From contig CAXTBB010000013.1 of the NCBI GenBank assembly GCA_964242305.1, forward strand, positions 29,341 through 93,340: a stretch of DNA of 64,000 nt. Direction: 5' to 3'. The position numbers were made by a program, and so were the translations under genes. Every line of letters begins with the position of its first letter. The first letter of the stretch is position 1. Positions 32,784-43,380 of this stretch are shown here, piece by piece. The stretch is from DATLGB01 sp964242305 (lineage in GTDB: Bacteria > Actinomycetota > Thermoleophilia > Solirubrobacterales > Solirubrobacteraceae). The notes beneath the pieces were generated by a model. The model worked only from the letters and a program-made list of their open reading frames with translations, had not been told where the DNA came from and made no database searches.

Positions 32784-33590
32784 ATGCCGTACGCCGACGT
32801 CAACGGCGTCCGCCTGTTCCACACCGAGCAGGGGGACGGGGAACCGCTGCTGTGCGTGATGGGCCTGGCCTCGGACTCGCAGGGCTGGGGACTGCAGATG
32901 GAGGCCCTGTCGGAGTCCTTCCGGGTGATCGTCTTCGACAACCGCGACGTCGGCCGCTCGACCCAGTGCGAGGCCGACTACGACATCGCCGACCTCGCCG
33001 ACGACGCGATCGCGCTCGCCGACCACCTGGGTCTGGACCGCTTCCACCTGCTCGGCATCTCGCTCGGCTCGTGCGTCGCCCAGCGCGTGGCGCTGGCGAT
33101 CGGCGAGCGCATCCGCACCCTGACCCTCGCCGCGACGTGGGCCGGCACCGCGCCCGCCTTCTCGGAGATGCGCGCTCGCGTGTGGGAACGGGAGGTGCGC
33201 CGCTCGACGACGGAGGAGTGGCTGGAGGAGATGATGCTGCTGACCCTGTCGGAGAACGTCTTCGCCAACCAGGAGGGCGTCGACACGATGAAGCGGATGG
33301 CGCTCGAGAACCCGCATCCGCAGAGCACCGACGGGCTCATCCGCCAGATCCGCTCGATGGCGCGCCACGACGTCCGCGACCGCCTCACCGAGTTGCGCAT
33401 GCCCGTCCATGTGATCGCCGGCGACCGCGACATCCTGATCCCGCCGTGGAAGTCGGAAGAGGTCGCCGAGCACGTCGAGGACAGCACGCTGACCATCCTG
33501 CGCGGGATCGGGCACTCGATGAACCTCGAACGCGCCGACCAGTTCAACGCGGTCGTCCTGACCTGGTTGCGCGAACACGCGTTCGGGTAG
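32784..33590 (+). CDS. Alpha/beta-fold hydrolase
   Basis: A 268-aa hydrolase. VFDNRDVGRSTQ follows the oxyanion strand, the nucleophile elbow is GISLGS (near residue 92), the acid is in VIAGDRDIL, and the His is in GIGHSMNLE near 244. VNGVRLFHTEQGDG at the start is typical of the family. The substrate is unknown. It lies between a divergent membrane-protein gene and a tiny DUF3072 gene, 10 bases downstream, so the two may be co-transcribed. Confidence 0.88.
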   Translation: MPYADVNGVRLFHTEQGDGEPLLCVMGLASDSQGWGLQMEALSESFRVIVFDNRDVGRSTQCEADYDIADLADDAIALADHLGLDRFHLLGISLGSCVAQRVALAIGERIRTLTLAATWAGTAPAFSEMRARVWEREVRRSTTEEWLEEMMLLTLSENVFANQEGVDTMKRMALENPHPQSTDGLIRQIRSMARHDVRDRLTELRMPVHVIAGDRDILIPPWKSEEVAEHVEDSTLTILRGIGHSMNLERADQFNAVVLTWLREHAFG

Positions 33591-33600
33591 CGCTCCGCGC

Positions 33601-33801
33601 ATGAGTGACATGACGAACGCAGAGAAGGATCCCGACGATTGGGTCACGGGCGACGAGCAGATGACGGGCGCCCAGGCGTCTTACCTGGAGACGCTGTGCC
33701 AGGAGGCCAAGGAGGAGTTCGACCCCAAGCTCAGCAAGGCCGACGCGTCCAAGCGCATCGACGAGCTGCAGGCCAAGACCGGCCGCGGCGCTAGTGCTTG
33801 A
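33601..33801 (+). CDS. DUF3072-like small protein
   Basis: A 66-aa protein fitting the DUF3072 family: D-P-D-D-W-V-T-G-D-E-Q-M-T-G-A-Q as core, then YLETLCQEAKEEFDPKLSKA and a helical basic end (SKRIDELQAKTGRG). The function of the family is unknown. It follows the hydrolase gene by 10 bases. The end overlaps the convergent purH gene by 11 bases. Confidence 0.85.
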   Translation: MSDMTNAEKDPDDWVTGDEQMTGAQASYLETLCQEAKEEFDPKLSKADASKRIDELQAKTGRGASA

Positions 33802-35359
33802 AGTGGCGGCGACCGGTGAAGACCATCGCGACGCCGGCGGCGTCGGCGGCCTCGACCACCTCGGGGTCGCGCATCGACCCGCCGGGCTGGATCACGCACC
33901 GGACCCCGGCGTCGATGGCCAGCTGCGGACCGTCGGCGAACGGGAAGAAGGCGTCTGAGGCGAGCGCGCCGCCGGCGAGGTCCCCGCCGCTGACCTGCGC
34001 CTTCTCGACGGCGATCCGGACGGAGTCCACCCGGCTCATCTGACCGGCGCCGATGCCGACCGCGGCAAGGTCGTGGGACAGCACGATCGCGTTGGACCGG
34101 ACGTGCTTGCAGACCTTCCAGGCGAACAGCATCTCGCCCCACTCGGCTTCCGTCGGCTTGCGCTCGGTCACGATCTGCATGGCCGAGCGATCCTCGAGGT
34201 CGATGTCCCGGTCCTGGATGAGCAGGCCGCCGACGACGCGCCTGAGGTCGCGCTCGCCGATGTTCGGGCGACGGCGCTCGTTGTCCTCGAGGATGCGCAT
34301 CTTCGGCTTGGCAGCCAGGATCTCCAGCGCCTCGTCGGTGAACTTGGGCGCGAAGACGATCTCGGCGAACTGCCCGACCAGCGCCTGGGCGACGCCCGCG
34401 TCGACCGGCCGGTTGAGGCAGACCACCCCCCCGTAGGCGCTCATCGGGTCGCACGCGAAGGCACGCTCGTAGGCCTCGACGGCGCTCGACCCGACCGCGC
34501 ACCCGCACGGGTTGTTGTGCTTGATGATCGCGCAGGCCGGCAGCTCGAACTCGTCCACCAGCCCGCGGGCGCCGTTGAGGTCGAGCAGGTTGTTGAAGGA
34601 CAGCTCCTTCCCGCCGAGCTGGCGGACCATGGACAGCACGTGCATGCGTGAGCCGACCTCGGCGTAGTACGCGGCGCGCTGGTGCGGGTTCTCGCCGTAG
34701 GAGAGGTCGGTGACCTTCTCGTAGGCGCTCATGGTCAGCTGGGGGAAGTCGTCGTGGCGCTCGGCGAACCAGCGCGCGATGGCGAGGTCGTAGCGCGCCG
34801 TGTAAGCGAACGCGTCGGCGGCCAGGTGCTCGCGGGTGGACAGCGCCAGGTGGCCCTCGGAGTCCGTGAGCTCCTGCAGGACCGCGTCGTAGGACTCCGG
34901 TGAGGAGACGACGGCGCTGAACGCCGCGTTCTTGGCGGCGGCGCGGATCATTGTCGGGCCGCCGATGTCGATGTTCTCGATGATCTCGGAATCCTCGGCG
35001 CCGCGGCGGGCGGCGACGGCCTCGAACGGATACAGGTTCACGCACACGAGGTCGACGAACTCGATGTCCTGCTCCTCCGCGGCGACCATGTGAGTGGGGT
35101 CGTCGCGACGCGCGAGCAGCCCCGCGTAGAGCTTGGGGTGCAGCGTCTTGACCCGGCCGTCCATGATCTCGGGGAAGCCGGTGAAGTCGGAGATCGAGCG
35201 GACGTGGAGGCCGGCGGCCTCGAGCTCGCGCGCAGTCCCGCCGGTCGAGACCAGCTCCACGCCGAGCGCCGCCAGCCCGCGCGCGAAGTCGACGATCCCG
35301 GTCCTGTCGGAGACGGACAGCAGCGCCCGTCTGATCTGCACCTCGCCCGGCCCGGTCAT
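33791..35359 (-). CDS. purH: Bifunctional AICAR transformylase / IMP cyclohydrolase
   Basis: A 522-aa enzyme for the last two steps of IMP synthesis. The N-terminal IMP cyclohydrolase (residues 1-195) starts RRALLSVSDRTGIVDFARGL and contains STGGTAREL, FPEIMDGRVKTLHP and NIDIGGPTMIRAAAKN. The C-terminal transformylase contains GKELSFNNLLDLNGA, the active-site AIIKHNNPCG with its Lys-His, and SDAFFPFADGP. Length fits the family. It is the last gene of the purine cluster and starts with an ATGA overlap with purN. Confidence 0.97.
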   Translation of the reverse strand: MTGPGEVQIRRALLSVSDRTGIVDFARGLAALGVELVSTGGTARELEAAGLHVRSISDFTGFPEIMDGRVKTLHPKLYAGLLARRDDPTHMVAAEEQDIEFVDLVCVNLYPFEAVAARRGAEDSEIIENIDIGGPTMIRAAAKNAAFSAVVSSPESYDAVLQELTDSEGHLALSTREHLAADAFAYTARYDLAIARWFAERHDDFPQLTMSAYEKVTDLSYGENPHQRAAYYAEVGSRMHVLSMVRQLGGKELSFNNLLDLNGARGLVDEFELPACAIIKHNNPCGCAVGSSAVEAYERAFACDPMSAYGGVVCLNRPVDAGVAQALVGQFAEIVFAPKFTDEALEILAAKPKMRILEDNERRRPNIGERDLRRVVGGLLIQDRDIDLEDRSAMQIVTERKPTEAEWGEMLFAWKVCKHVRSNAIVLSHDLAAVGIGAGQMSRVDSVRIAVEKAQVSGGDLAGGALASDAFFPFADGPQLAIDAGVRCVIQPGGSMRDPEVVEAADAAGVAMVFTGRRHFKH

Positions 35360-35910
35360 CGCGGGGCGGAGGCTATCGAGCGCACCACGCCGGTCAGCAG
35401 CTCGTGCTCGAGCGGGCGGATGGCGGCCATCACCTCGTCGGTGGTGGTGGCGTCGGGGAGGTGCACCGCGCGCTGGGCGATGATGCGCCCGGTGTCGACG
35501 CCTTCGTCGACGTAGTGGACGGTGACGCCGAAGATCTTGACGCCGTAGGCGAGCGCCTGATCGACCGCGTGCAGGCCGGGGAAGGCGGGCAGCAGCGCCG
35601 GGTGGACGTTGATGACCCGGTCCGGGAAGCGCTGCAGGAAGCCCGGCGAGACGAGCTGCATGTAGCCGGCCAGGACGACGAGCTCGACCTCGTGGGAGGC
35701 CAGCCAGTCGGCCATCGCGGTGTCGCGGGCGGCGCGGTCCGGGTGGTCGGCGCGCGCGAAGACCTCCGCGGGGATGCCGCGCTCGCGCGCGCGCTGGAGG
35801 GCGAAGGCGGCCGGCTGGTCGGAGCCGACCGCGACCACGTCCGCGCCACCCTCGAGCAGCGCGCCGAGGTTCGAGCCGAAGCCCGACGCGAGAACGCCTA
35901 GCCTAAGCAT
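35356..35910 (-). CDS. purN: Phosphoribosylglycinamide formyltransferase
   Basis: A 184-aa GAR transformylase using N10-formyl-tetrahydrofolate. The start LGVLASGFGSNLGALLEG gives the substrate loop. LAGYMQLVSPGFLQRFPDRV, the NVHPALLPAFPG segment (Asn and His catalytic), and VTVHYVDEGVDTGRII with its Asp are the signature elements. The length is slightly short for the family (about 200). It lies 12 bases after recQ and overlaps purH by four bases. In most bacteria purM precedes purN, but here it does not. Confidence 0.96.
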   Translation of the reverse strand: MLRLGVLASGFGSNLGALLEGGADVVAVGSDQPAAFALQRARERGIPAEVFARADHPDRAARDTAMADWLASHEVELVVLAGYMQLVSPGFLQRFPDRVINVHPALLPAFPGLHAVDQALAYGVKIFGVTVHYVDEGVDTGRIIAQRAVHLPDATTTDEVMAAIRPLEHELLTGVVRSIASAPR

Positions 35911-35922
35911 GGCAACACACTT

Positions 35923-37809
35923 TTAGTAAGCAGGACGGCCACGCGTTGCCATGCTCTCAAGTTCGAGCTTGGGAAAGCGCCCGCCGGTGGTGCGCAGGAC
36001 CCGGCGGGCGATCAGGTCGTCGACGCGGGCGAGCACGGCCGGCGCCGTGAAGTGCCCGTAGGTGCCGTACTGGGGCAGGCCGTCATAGGCGTGCTCGACG
36101 ATGACCTTCGAGCGCCCGCCGCGCAGGATCTCCACCGTGCGGGTGCGGCCGACCGGGGGCTCGGCGGTCTCCACGACGGACAGGATCGCGTCGTCGAGCG
36201 CGGTGGCGTCCAGCGGCCGGGCGCTCTGCGACTGCGAGCGCCGCGCCGCCGCGCGAGCGGTGGGCACGGCGGCGGCCGGTCGCAGCGACGGATCGCAGAC
36301 GTCGCAGCAGGGGACGCCCGGATCGGTGTGCGGCGCCGTCGCGTCGCCGAAGTGGGAGAGGATGCCGGCCCGCCGGCAGCGCTCCCCCTCGACCCAGCCC
36401 CACACGCTGCGGTACTGGCGCCAGCGCGCCTTCGTCCCCTCCGTCGCCGACGTCCGGCAGATCGCCCGCGCGCGAGCGTCCCAGGCGCCGACGACGCGGC
36501 CGAAGGCTCTGTCGGGTGGGGACGGCGCCGGCTGGATGACCGCCGCGCGCGCGAGGTGGCCGAGGATCGCGCGGACCGCCTCGGCGTCCGCCCCGCCGGC
36601 CACGTGGCAGAGCTCGTCGAGGCCGAGGTCGTAGCGCGCATCCGCTGCCCGCGCGAGCACCCGCTGGGCGACGGCGGCGATGGCGCTCTCCTCGACCGTC
36701 GAGCGCTCGATGAAGAAGACGTGCAGGCCCTTGTCGCGGTTGCACGCGAACAGCAGGCAGCGAGCCGGCTTCCCGTCGCGACCAGCGCGGCCCGCCTCCT
36801 GGTAGTAGGCCTCGATCGAGCCCGGCACGGACTCGTGGCAGACCGTGCGCACGTTCGCCTTGTCGACCCCCATGCCGAACGCGTTGGTGGCCACGACGAC
36901 CTGGACCTCGCCGGCCATGAACGCCCGCTGCGACTCCGCGCGGACGTCGCGCGGCAGGCCCGCGTGGTAGGCGGGGACGCGCGTGTCGAGCTCCCGCGAC
37001 AGCCGCTTGGACAGCCGCTCGCACTCCGCGCGCGTGCCCACGTAGACGATGGCGGGCAGCGCCCCAGGCTCGGCCAGCGCGGCGGCGATCCCGCGATGGG
37101 ACGCCTCCTTCGTCTTGGATGGAACGACGGCGAAGGAGAGGTTCGGGCGGTCGAAGCCCGTCGCGACGTGGACGGGATCACGCAGGGCGAGGCGCGACAC
37201 GATGTCCCGCGCCACCTCGGGCGTCGCCGTCGCGGTCGAGGCCACGATCGACTGCGCGCCCAGCCACCGGGCCGCATCGGCGAGGCGGAAGTAGTCCGGC
37301 CGGAAGTCGTGCCCCCACTGGGACACGCAGTGCGCCTCGTCCACGACGAACAGGCCGATGCGCGCGTCGGTGAGCGCGTCGACGAACGGCTTCGAGTTGA
37401 AGCGCTCCGGCGCGACGTAGAGCAGCCGCAGGTCCCCGCGCACGGCGGCGGCCAGGACCTGCCGGTTGGCGGCGGAGTCCTGCTGGGCGTTGATGAGCCC
37501 GACCCGGCCCGGCGCCACCTGCTTGAGCGCCTCCACCTGGTCCTGCATGAGCGACACCAGCGGCGAGACCACCAGCGTCAGGTCCGAGCGCATCAGCGCC
37601 GGCAGCTGGTAGCAGAGCGACTTCCCCGACCCGGTCGGCATGACCACCAGCACGTCGCGGTCCTCGAGCGCCGCCCGCACCGCCTCCTCCTGGCCGCGGC
37701 GAAAGCGGTCGAACCCGAACAGCTCGTGCAGTGCGTCGCACGGATCCGACGACGACGCGATCGGCGCCTGGGGGTGCTCGTCGAGCCCCGGAAGGGTCAG
37801 GGATTGCAT
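35923..37809 (-). CDS. recQ: ATP-dependent DNA helicase RecQ family
   Basis: A 628-aa 3'-5' helicase. Motif I MPTGSGKSLCYQLP, motif II VVDEAHCVSQWGHDFRPDY, motif III ASTATATPE, and motif VI QEAGRAGRDGKPARC are present. The RQC zinc module follows (the CRRAGILSHFGD segment, then PCCDVCD), with a winged helix towards the end (RTVEILRGGRSKVI-like). There is no HRDC domain. It probably resolves recombination intermediates. It sits between purF and purN in the purine cluster with small gaps, probably on the same transcript. Confidence 0.94.
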   Translation of the reverse strand: MQSLTLPGLDEHPQAPIASSSDPCDALHELFGFDRFRRGQEEAVRAALEDRDVLVVMPTGSGKSLCYQLPALMRSDLTLVVSPLVSLMQDQVEALKQVAPGRVGLINAQQDSAANRQVLAAAVRGDLRLLYVAPERFNSKPFVDALTDARIGLFVVDEAHCVSQWGHDFRPDYFRLADAARWLGAQSIVASTATATPEVARDIVSRLALRDPVHVATGFDRPNLSFAVVPSKTKEASHRGIAAALAEPGALPAIVYVGTRAECERLSKRLSRELDTRVPAYHAGLPRDVRAESQRAFMAGEVQVVVATNAFGMGVDKANVRTVCHESVPGSIEAYYQEAGRAGRDGKPARCLLFACNRDKGLHVFFIERSTVEESAIAAVAQRVLARAADARYDLGLDELCHVAGGADAEAVRAILGHLARAAVIQPAPSPPDRAFGRVVGAWDARARAICRTSATEGTKARWRQYRSVWGWVEGERCRRAGILSHFGDATAPHTDPGVPCCDVCDPSLRPAAAVPTARAAARRSQSQSARPLDATALDDAILSVVETAEPPVGRTRTVEILRGGRSKVIVEHAYDGLPQYGTYGHFTAPAVLARVDDLIARRVLRTTGGRFPKLELESMATRGRPAY

Positions 37810-37866
37810 CCGAGCGCGAAGGCTAGGGACGGGTCCGGTCGGACCCGAACGTTCTCCGCAGTTTCG

Positions 37867-39315
37867 TTACGCCCGGACGAGCGGGAGCGGCCGCTCGAAG
37901 GCGTCCTTGCGCTGCGCGGAGGCCTCCGTGTCCGGCAGCGGGTAGTCGCCGGAGAAGCAGGCGTCGCAGTGGTCGCCGCGCTCGCCCTCGATCGCGGCGT
38001 AGACCCCCTCCAGGGAGAGGTAGGCCAGCGAGTCGCACCCGAGCTCGGTCGCGATCTCGTCGACCGTCTGGCCGTGCGCGATCATCTCCTCGCGCGTGGA
38101 CATGTCCACCCCGTAGTGGCACGGATTGCGGATCGGCGGCGCCGAGATGCGGAGGTGGACCTCCAGCGCGCCGGCGTCGCGGAGCATCTGCACGATCTGG
38201 CGGGTGGTGTTGCCGCGGACGATCGAGTCGTCGACCACGACCAGCCGCTGGCCGGCCACGACCTCGGGCAGCGGGTTGAACTTCAGCCGCAGGCCGTGCT
38301 TGCGGAGCTCCTGCCCGGGCTGGATGAAGGTGCGGGCGACGTAGCGGTTCTTCACGAAGCCGTCGTCCTGCGGGATGCCCGACGCGCGAGCGTATCCCCG
38401 GGCGGCGGCGTTGCCCGAGTCGGGCACGGCGATGACGAGGTCGGCCTCGACCGGCGCCTCACGCGCGAGGATCTCGCCCATGCGCGAGCGCGACGCGTGC
38501 ACGACGCGGCCCTCGAGCCGCGAATCCGGCCGCGCGAAGTAGATGTGCTCGAACACGCAGAAGGCCTTGCGGTCGGACTCGACGATCTGCCGCGTGCGCA
38601 GGCCGTGCTCGGTCAGGGAGACGAGCTCGCCGGGCGCGACGTCGCGCAGGAACTCCGCGCCGATGATGTCGAACGCACACGACTCCGAGGCCACGACGAA
38701 CTGGTCGTCGAGCCGGCCCAGCGCCAGCGGCCGCAGGCCGGCCGGATCCCGGAACGCGCACACGCGGTCCTTGGTCATCACGACGGTGGAGAACGCGCCG
38801 TGCAGCGTCGGCAGGACGTCGGCGATGGCGTCCTCGATGGTGGCCGCCGCGTGGGTGGAGAGCAGGGCCGCGATGATCTCAGAGTCCGACGTCGACCGGA
38901 ACGACACGCCGCGCTCGAGCAGCTCGCCGTGCAGCTCGACCGCGTTGACGAGGTTGCCGTTGTGGGCCAGCGCGACCTCGCGGACGTCCGAGCGCCACAC
39001 GGGCTGCGTGTTCTCCCAGGAGTTGGCGCCGGTGGTCGAGTAGCGGACGTGGCCGACCGCCATCTCCCCCTGCAGCGCGCGCAGCTTCTGCTCGTCGAAG
39101 ACCTGGTTGACCAGGCCCTGGTCGCGGACCGTGAGGATGCGCCCGCCCGAGGACGCGGCGATGCCGGCCGACTCCTGACCGCGGTGCTGGAGCGCGTAGA
39201 GCGCGAAGTACGCGAGCCGGGCAACGTCGCGGCCGGGCGCGTAGACGCCGAAAACGCCGCACTCGTCGCGCGGGCCGTCACGGAGATCGAGCTGATCGGG
39301 GGTCGAGGGAGCCAC
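37867..39315 (-). CDS. purF: Amidophosphoribosyltransferase
   Basis: A 482-aa enzyme that makes phosphoribosylamine from PRPP and glutamine, the first committed step. A short propeptide precedes the catalytic Cys in DECGVFGVYAP, which becomes the N-terminus after processing. YALQHRGQESAG and HVRYSTTGANSWENTQP define the glutaminase domain; VVVDDSIVRGNTTRQIV is the PRPP loop. Four Cys fit the iron-sulfur type. The start at GTG 39315 is chosen since an upstream frame reads through purL. It is 41 bases after purL and ends 58 bases before recQ. Confidence 0.96.
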   Translation of the reverse strand: MAPSTPDQLDLRDGPRDECGVFGVYAPGRDVARLAYFALYALQHRGQESAGIAASSGGRILTVRDQGLVNQVFDEQKLRALQGEMAVGHVRYSTTGANSWENTQPVWRSDVREVALAHNGNLVNAVELHGELLERGVSFRSTSDSEIIAALLSTHAAATIEDAIADVLPTLHGAFSTVVMTKDRVCAFRDPAGLRPLALGRLDDQFVVASESCAFDIIGAEFLRDVAPGELVSLTEHGLRTRQIVESDRKAFCVFEHIYFARPDSRLEGRVVHASRSRMGEILAREAPVEADLVIAVPDSGNAAARGYARASGIPQDDGFVKNRYVARTFIQPGQELRKHGLRLKFNPLPEVVAGQRLVVVDDSIVRGNTTRQIVQMLRDAGALEVHLRISAPPIRNPCHYGVDMSTREEMIAHGQTVDEIATELGCDSLAYLSLEGVYAAIEGERGDHCDACFSGDYPLPDTEASAQRKDAFERPLPLVRA

Positions 39316-39355
39316 CAAGCCGCTGCAGCGCAGGCTAGCAACGGGTGCGGAGTGA

Positions 39356-41532
39356 TCAGTGCAGGAGGTCGGCGAGCCCGTGAGCGTGCACGTGGGCGAG
39401 GTCGGCGACGGGCACGGACCACGCGCCGACGGTGAGCGTGGCCCCGCCGACCGTGCCGACGACCTGAGCGGCGCTGCCGAACGCGGCCAGTGCCTCCGGT
39501 GCGCCGGAGACGACGAACGCGCCCGTGCCCTCGCCGAACAGGCGGGCCTCGTCACCCGGGAGCTCGACGGCGGCGCCGAGTCCGGACGCGATGCAGCACT
39601 CGGCGAGCGCCGTGAGCAGGCCGCCCTCGGCGACGTCGTGCGCGGAGGCGAGGATCCGCGCACGGATCCCCTGACGCACCGCGGCGTGGAGGGTGCCGAC
39701 CTCGCCGAGGTCGACCGCGGGCAGCGTGTCCGGCAGCGCCTCCCCGCGGAGCTTCGCGAGCTCCGAGCCGGGCAGCGCCGGCGCCCAGCCCGACACGCAC
39801 AGGATCGCGATCGCGTCGCCCTCGGCCGCCCAGCCGAGCTGCCCGGGGACGTTCGCGTCCGGCAGCTCACCGACCATCCCGACGACGGGCGTCGGGTAGA
39901 TCGGACCCTCGCCGCCCTCGTTGTAGAGGGAGACGTTGCCGCCGACGACGGGGACGTCGAGTGCGCGGCAGGCGTCGGCGATCCCGTTCACGGCGCGGGT
40001 CAGCTGCCAGGCGATGTGCGGCTTCTCGGGGTTGCCGAAGTTCAGGCAGTTGGTCAGGCCGAGCGGCTCGGCGCCCGCGCAGGCGAGGTTGGCCGCGCAC
40101 TCGAGCACCGCCTCGACCGCGCCGCGGTAGGGGTCGCAGGCGACACGGCGGCCGTTGCCGTCGATGGAGACCGCGATGCCGGGACGCGGGCCGTCGACGG
40201 GCCGCGGGTCCAGCACGAGCACGGCGGCGTCGCTCGCCTCCGGCCGGCGCACCGTGCGCGAGCCGACCAGCCAGTCGTACTGGGAGAACGCCCAGCGCCG
40301 CGACGCGAGGTTGGCCGACCCCAGGAGCCCGAGGAGGACGTCGGCCGGGTCCGTCGCCTCAAGCGTGCGGGGCGGCGCCGGGTACAGCGGCGTGGTGGGC
40401 GCGGCGGGCTCGAGGTCGTAGACCGGGCAGTCGTCGACCAGCGCCTCGACGGGCATCTCGCCGACGACCTCGCCGTCCTGGAGGATGCGCATGACGCGGT
40501 CGTCGATGACCTCGCCGATGACCGTGCCGTTGACCTCCCACTTCGCGCACAGGGCGATGACCGCGTCGACATCGTCCGGCTCGACCACGCAGAGCATGCG
40601 CTCCTGGGACTCGGAGACCATGATCTCGAACGGCTCCATGTCCGCCTCGCGCAGCGGGACGCGCGCGACGTCGATCTCGATGCCGACCTCGCCCTTGGAC
40701 GCCATCTCCGAGGACGACGACGTGAGGCCGGCCGCGCCGAGGTCCTGCAGCGACACCAGCAGCCCGGCGTCCAGCAGCTCCAAGGAGCACTCGAGCAGCT
40801 TCTTCTCCTCGAACGGGTCGCCGATCTGGACGGTGGGGCGCTTGGCCCCGTCGGACTCGCCCAGCTCCGCGGACGCCAGCACGGACGCGCCGCCGATGCC
40901 GTCGCGACCGGTCCGCGCGCCGAACAGGACGAGCTGGTTGCCGACCCCGGCCGCCGCCGACCGGATCAGCCGCTCCGTCTCGATCAGCCCGAGGCACATC
41001 GCGTTGACCAGGCAGTTCTGCTCGTAGGGGCCCTCGAAGTAGATCTCGCCGCCGACGGTGGCCACGCCGATCGAGTTGCCGTAGTGCCCGATGCCGGCGA
41101 CCGCCTGCTCGAGCAGGTAGCGCGACCTCGGACTGGAGACCTCGCCGAAGCGCAGCGAGTCGAGGATGGCGATCGGCCGCGCCCCGACCGCGAACACGTC
41201 GCGCAGGATGCCGCCGACGCCGGTGGCGGCGCCCTGGAACGGCTCGACGGCGCTCGGGTGGTTGTGCGACTCGACCTTGAACGCGCACGACATCCCGCCG
41301 CCGACGTCGACCGCGCCGGCGTTCTCGCCCGGGCCCATGACGAGCTTCGGGCCCTCGACCGGCAGCGTGCGCAGCAGCTTCTTGGAGTGCTTGTAGGCGC
41401 AGTGCTCGGACCACATCAGGCTGAACATGGCCAGCTCGACGCCGTTGGGCTCACGCTCGAGCTTGTCGCAGATGAGGTCGTACTCGGGGTCGGTCAGCCC
41501 CAGGTCGCGCCAGGGAGACGCGGCCGCCGCGG

Positions 41533-41536
<4 letters not shown>
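39356..41536 (-). CDS. purL: Phosphoribosylformylglycinamidine synthase, subunit PurL
   Basis: A 726-aa small-type PurL that works with PurS and PurQ. MWSEHCAYKHSKKLLRTLP, GPGENAGAVDVGGG, VESHNHPSAVEPFQGAATG, GGASVLASAEL and FGNPEKPHIAWQL are landmarks. The enzyme uses ATP and ammonia channelled from PurQ to make FGAM. The length fits the Gram-positive form. The start overlaps the purQ stop by 4 bases. It is followed by purF after 41 bases. Confidence 0.97.
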
Positions 41537-42178
<642 letters not shown>

Positions 42179-42195
<17 letters not shown>

Positions 42196-42448
42196 CCGGA
42201 CCCGCGAGAATTGGAACGGCCCCCTCCGGGGGACCGACTATCTCGTAGTCCTCGATGAGCGGGTTGGCCAGCAGCGCCTCGCACATGGCCGGCAGGCGCG
42301 ACGGGTCCTCCACGTCCAGCTCGACCAACCGGCCGACGTGGACGTTGCTGACCCCGGAGAAGCCGAGGGCCGGCAGCGCGCGTTCGACGGTCTGCCCCTG
42401 CGGGTCCAGGATGCCGGCCTTCGGGCGGATGAGGACCCGGGCCCTCAC
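42179..42448 (-). CDS. purS: Phosphoribosylformylglycinamidine synthase subunit PurS
   Basis: An 89-aa subunit linking PurL and PurQ. RVLIRPKAGILDPQGQTVE, ALGFSGVSNVHVGRLVEL and a C-terminal CEALLANPLIEDYEI are family marks. The GTG at 42448 makes a GTGA overlap with purC, and the end overlaps purQ by 17 bases. The C-terminal tail (GPPEGAVPILAGPDD) is about 10 residues longer than usual. Confidence 0.94.
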
Positions 42449-43347
42449 GCGCGCGTCCGCTCCTGCCAGGCGGAGAACGGCTCCTCCGTGAGCATCTCGT
42501 AGGCCTGCACGTAGAGCTCGCGCGTGCGGGCGACGACCTCTTCGGGGATCGGGGGCGCCGGCGGCGCCTTGTCCCAGCCGGTGCCCGACGCCCAGTCGCG
42601 CACGTACTGCTTGTCGAAGGACGGCTGGCCCTTGCCTGGCGCGTAGCCCTCCAGCGGCCAGAAGCGCGACGAGTCCGGCGTGCAGACCTCGTCGCCGAGC
42701 ACCAGCTCCCCGTCCTCGTCCAGGCCGAACTCGAGCTTCGTGTCGGCCAGGATGATCCCGCGCCCGCGCGCGTGATCGGCCACCTTCGCGTACACGGCCA
42801 GCGTCGCGTCGCGCACGCGCTCGGCCAGGTCGCGGTCGCCGATCAGCTCGACCGTCCGCTCGAAGTCGATCGCCTCGTCGTGGCCTTCCTCGGCCTTGGT
42901 CGATGGCGTGTACAGCGGCTCGGGCAGCTGCTCGGACTCCTGCAGACCCTCGGGCAGCGTCAGCCCGGACACGGTGCCGGTGGCCTTGTAGTCCTTCCAG
43001 CCCGACCCGGTGATGTACCCGCGCACGATGCACTCGACGGGCAGCATCTTGAGCTTGCGCACCCGCACCGCGCGGCCGCGGACGTCGTCCGGCACGCCGT
43101 CCGTGTAGGAGAGGACGTGGTTGCGGACCACGTCGGCGGTCAGCTCGAACCAGCGCGCCGAGATGCCGGTGAGGATCTTCCCCTTGTCGGGGATCGGCGT
43201 CGGGTGGATGGCGTCGTAGGTGGAGATCCGGTCCGAGGCGACGAGCAGCAGCTCGTCGGTGGCGTCGGGGCGGGCGGGTGGGCTCAGCTCGTACAGCTCA
43301 CGGACCTTGCCGGACGCGAGGAGGGGGAGATCGGCGACTGAAGTCAC
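42445..43347 (-). CDS. purC: SAICAR synthetase
   Basis: A 300-aa enzyme that joins aspartate to CAIR with ATP. Landmarks are LPLLASGKVRELYEL, DRISTYDAIHPTPIPDKGKI, VRKLKMLPVECIVRGYITGS and ADTKLEFGLDEDGELVLGDE. I use the GTG at 43347, giving the normal start V-T-S-V-A-D-L-P; a TTG nine bases upstream is an alternative. It follows the M24 peptidase gene by 33 bases and overlaps purS by GTGA. Confidence 0.96.
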   Translation of the reverse strand: MTSVADLPLLASGKVRELYELSPPARPDATDELLLVASDRISTYDAIHPTPIPDKGKILTGISARWFELTADVVRNHVLSYTDGVPDDVRGRAVRVRKLKMLPVECIVRGYITGSGWKDYKATGTVSGLTLPEGLQESEQLPEPLYTPSTKAEEGHDEAIDFERTVELIGDRDLAERVRDATLAVYAKVADHARGRGIILADTKLEFGLDEDGELVLGDEVCTPDSSRFWPLEGYAPGKGQPSFDKQYVRDWASGTGWDKAPPAPPIPEEVVARTRELYVQAYEMLTEEPFSAWQERTRA

Positions 43348-43380
43348 GCCGTCCAAGCTACTAACGCCCCCGGATAGCGC

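Noticed and set aside
36052..39435. Very long open frame (over 1100 codons) on the plus strand across recQ and purF
   Set aside because: It is antisense to two well-supported genes, has the Arg/Ala/Val-rich composition typical of GC-rich shadow frames, and shows no domain.
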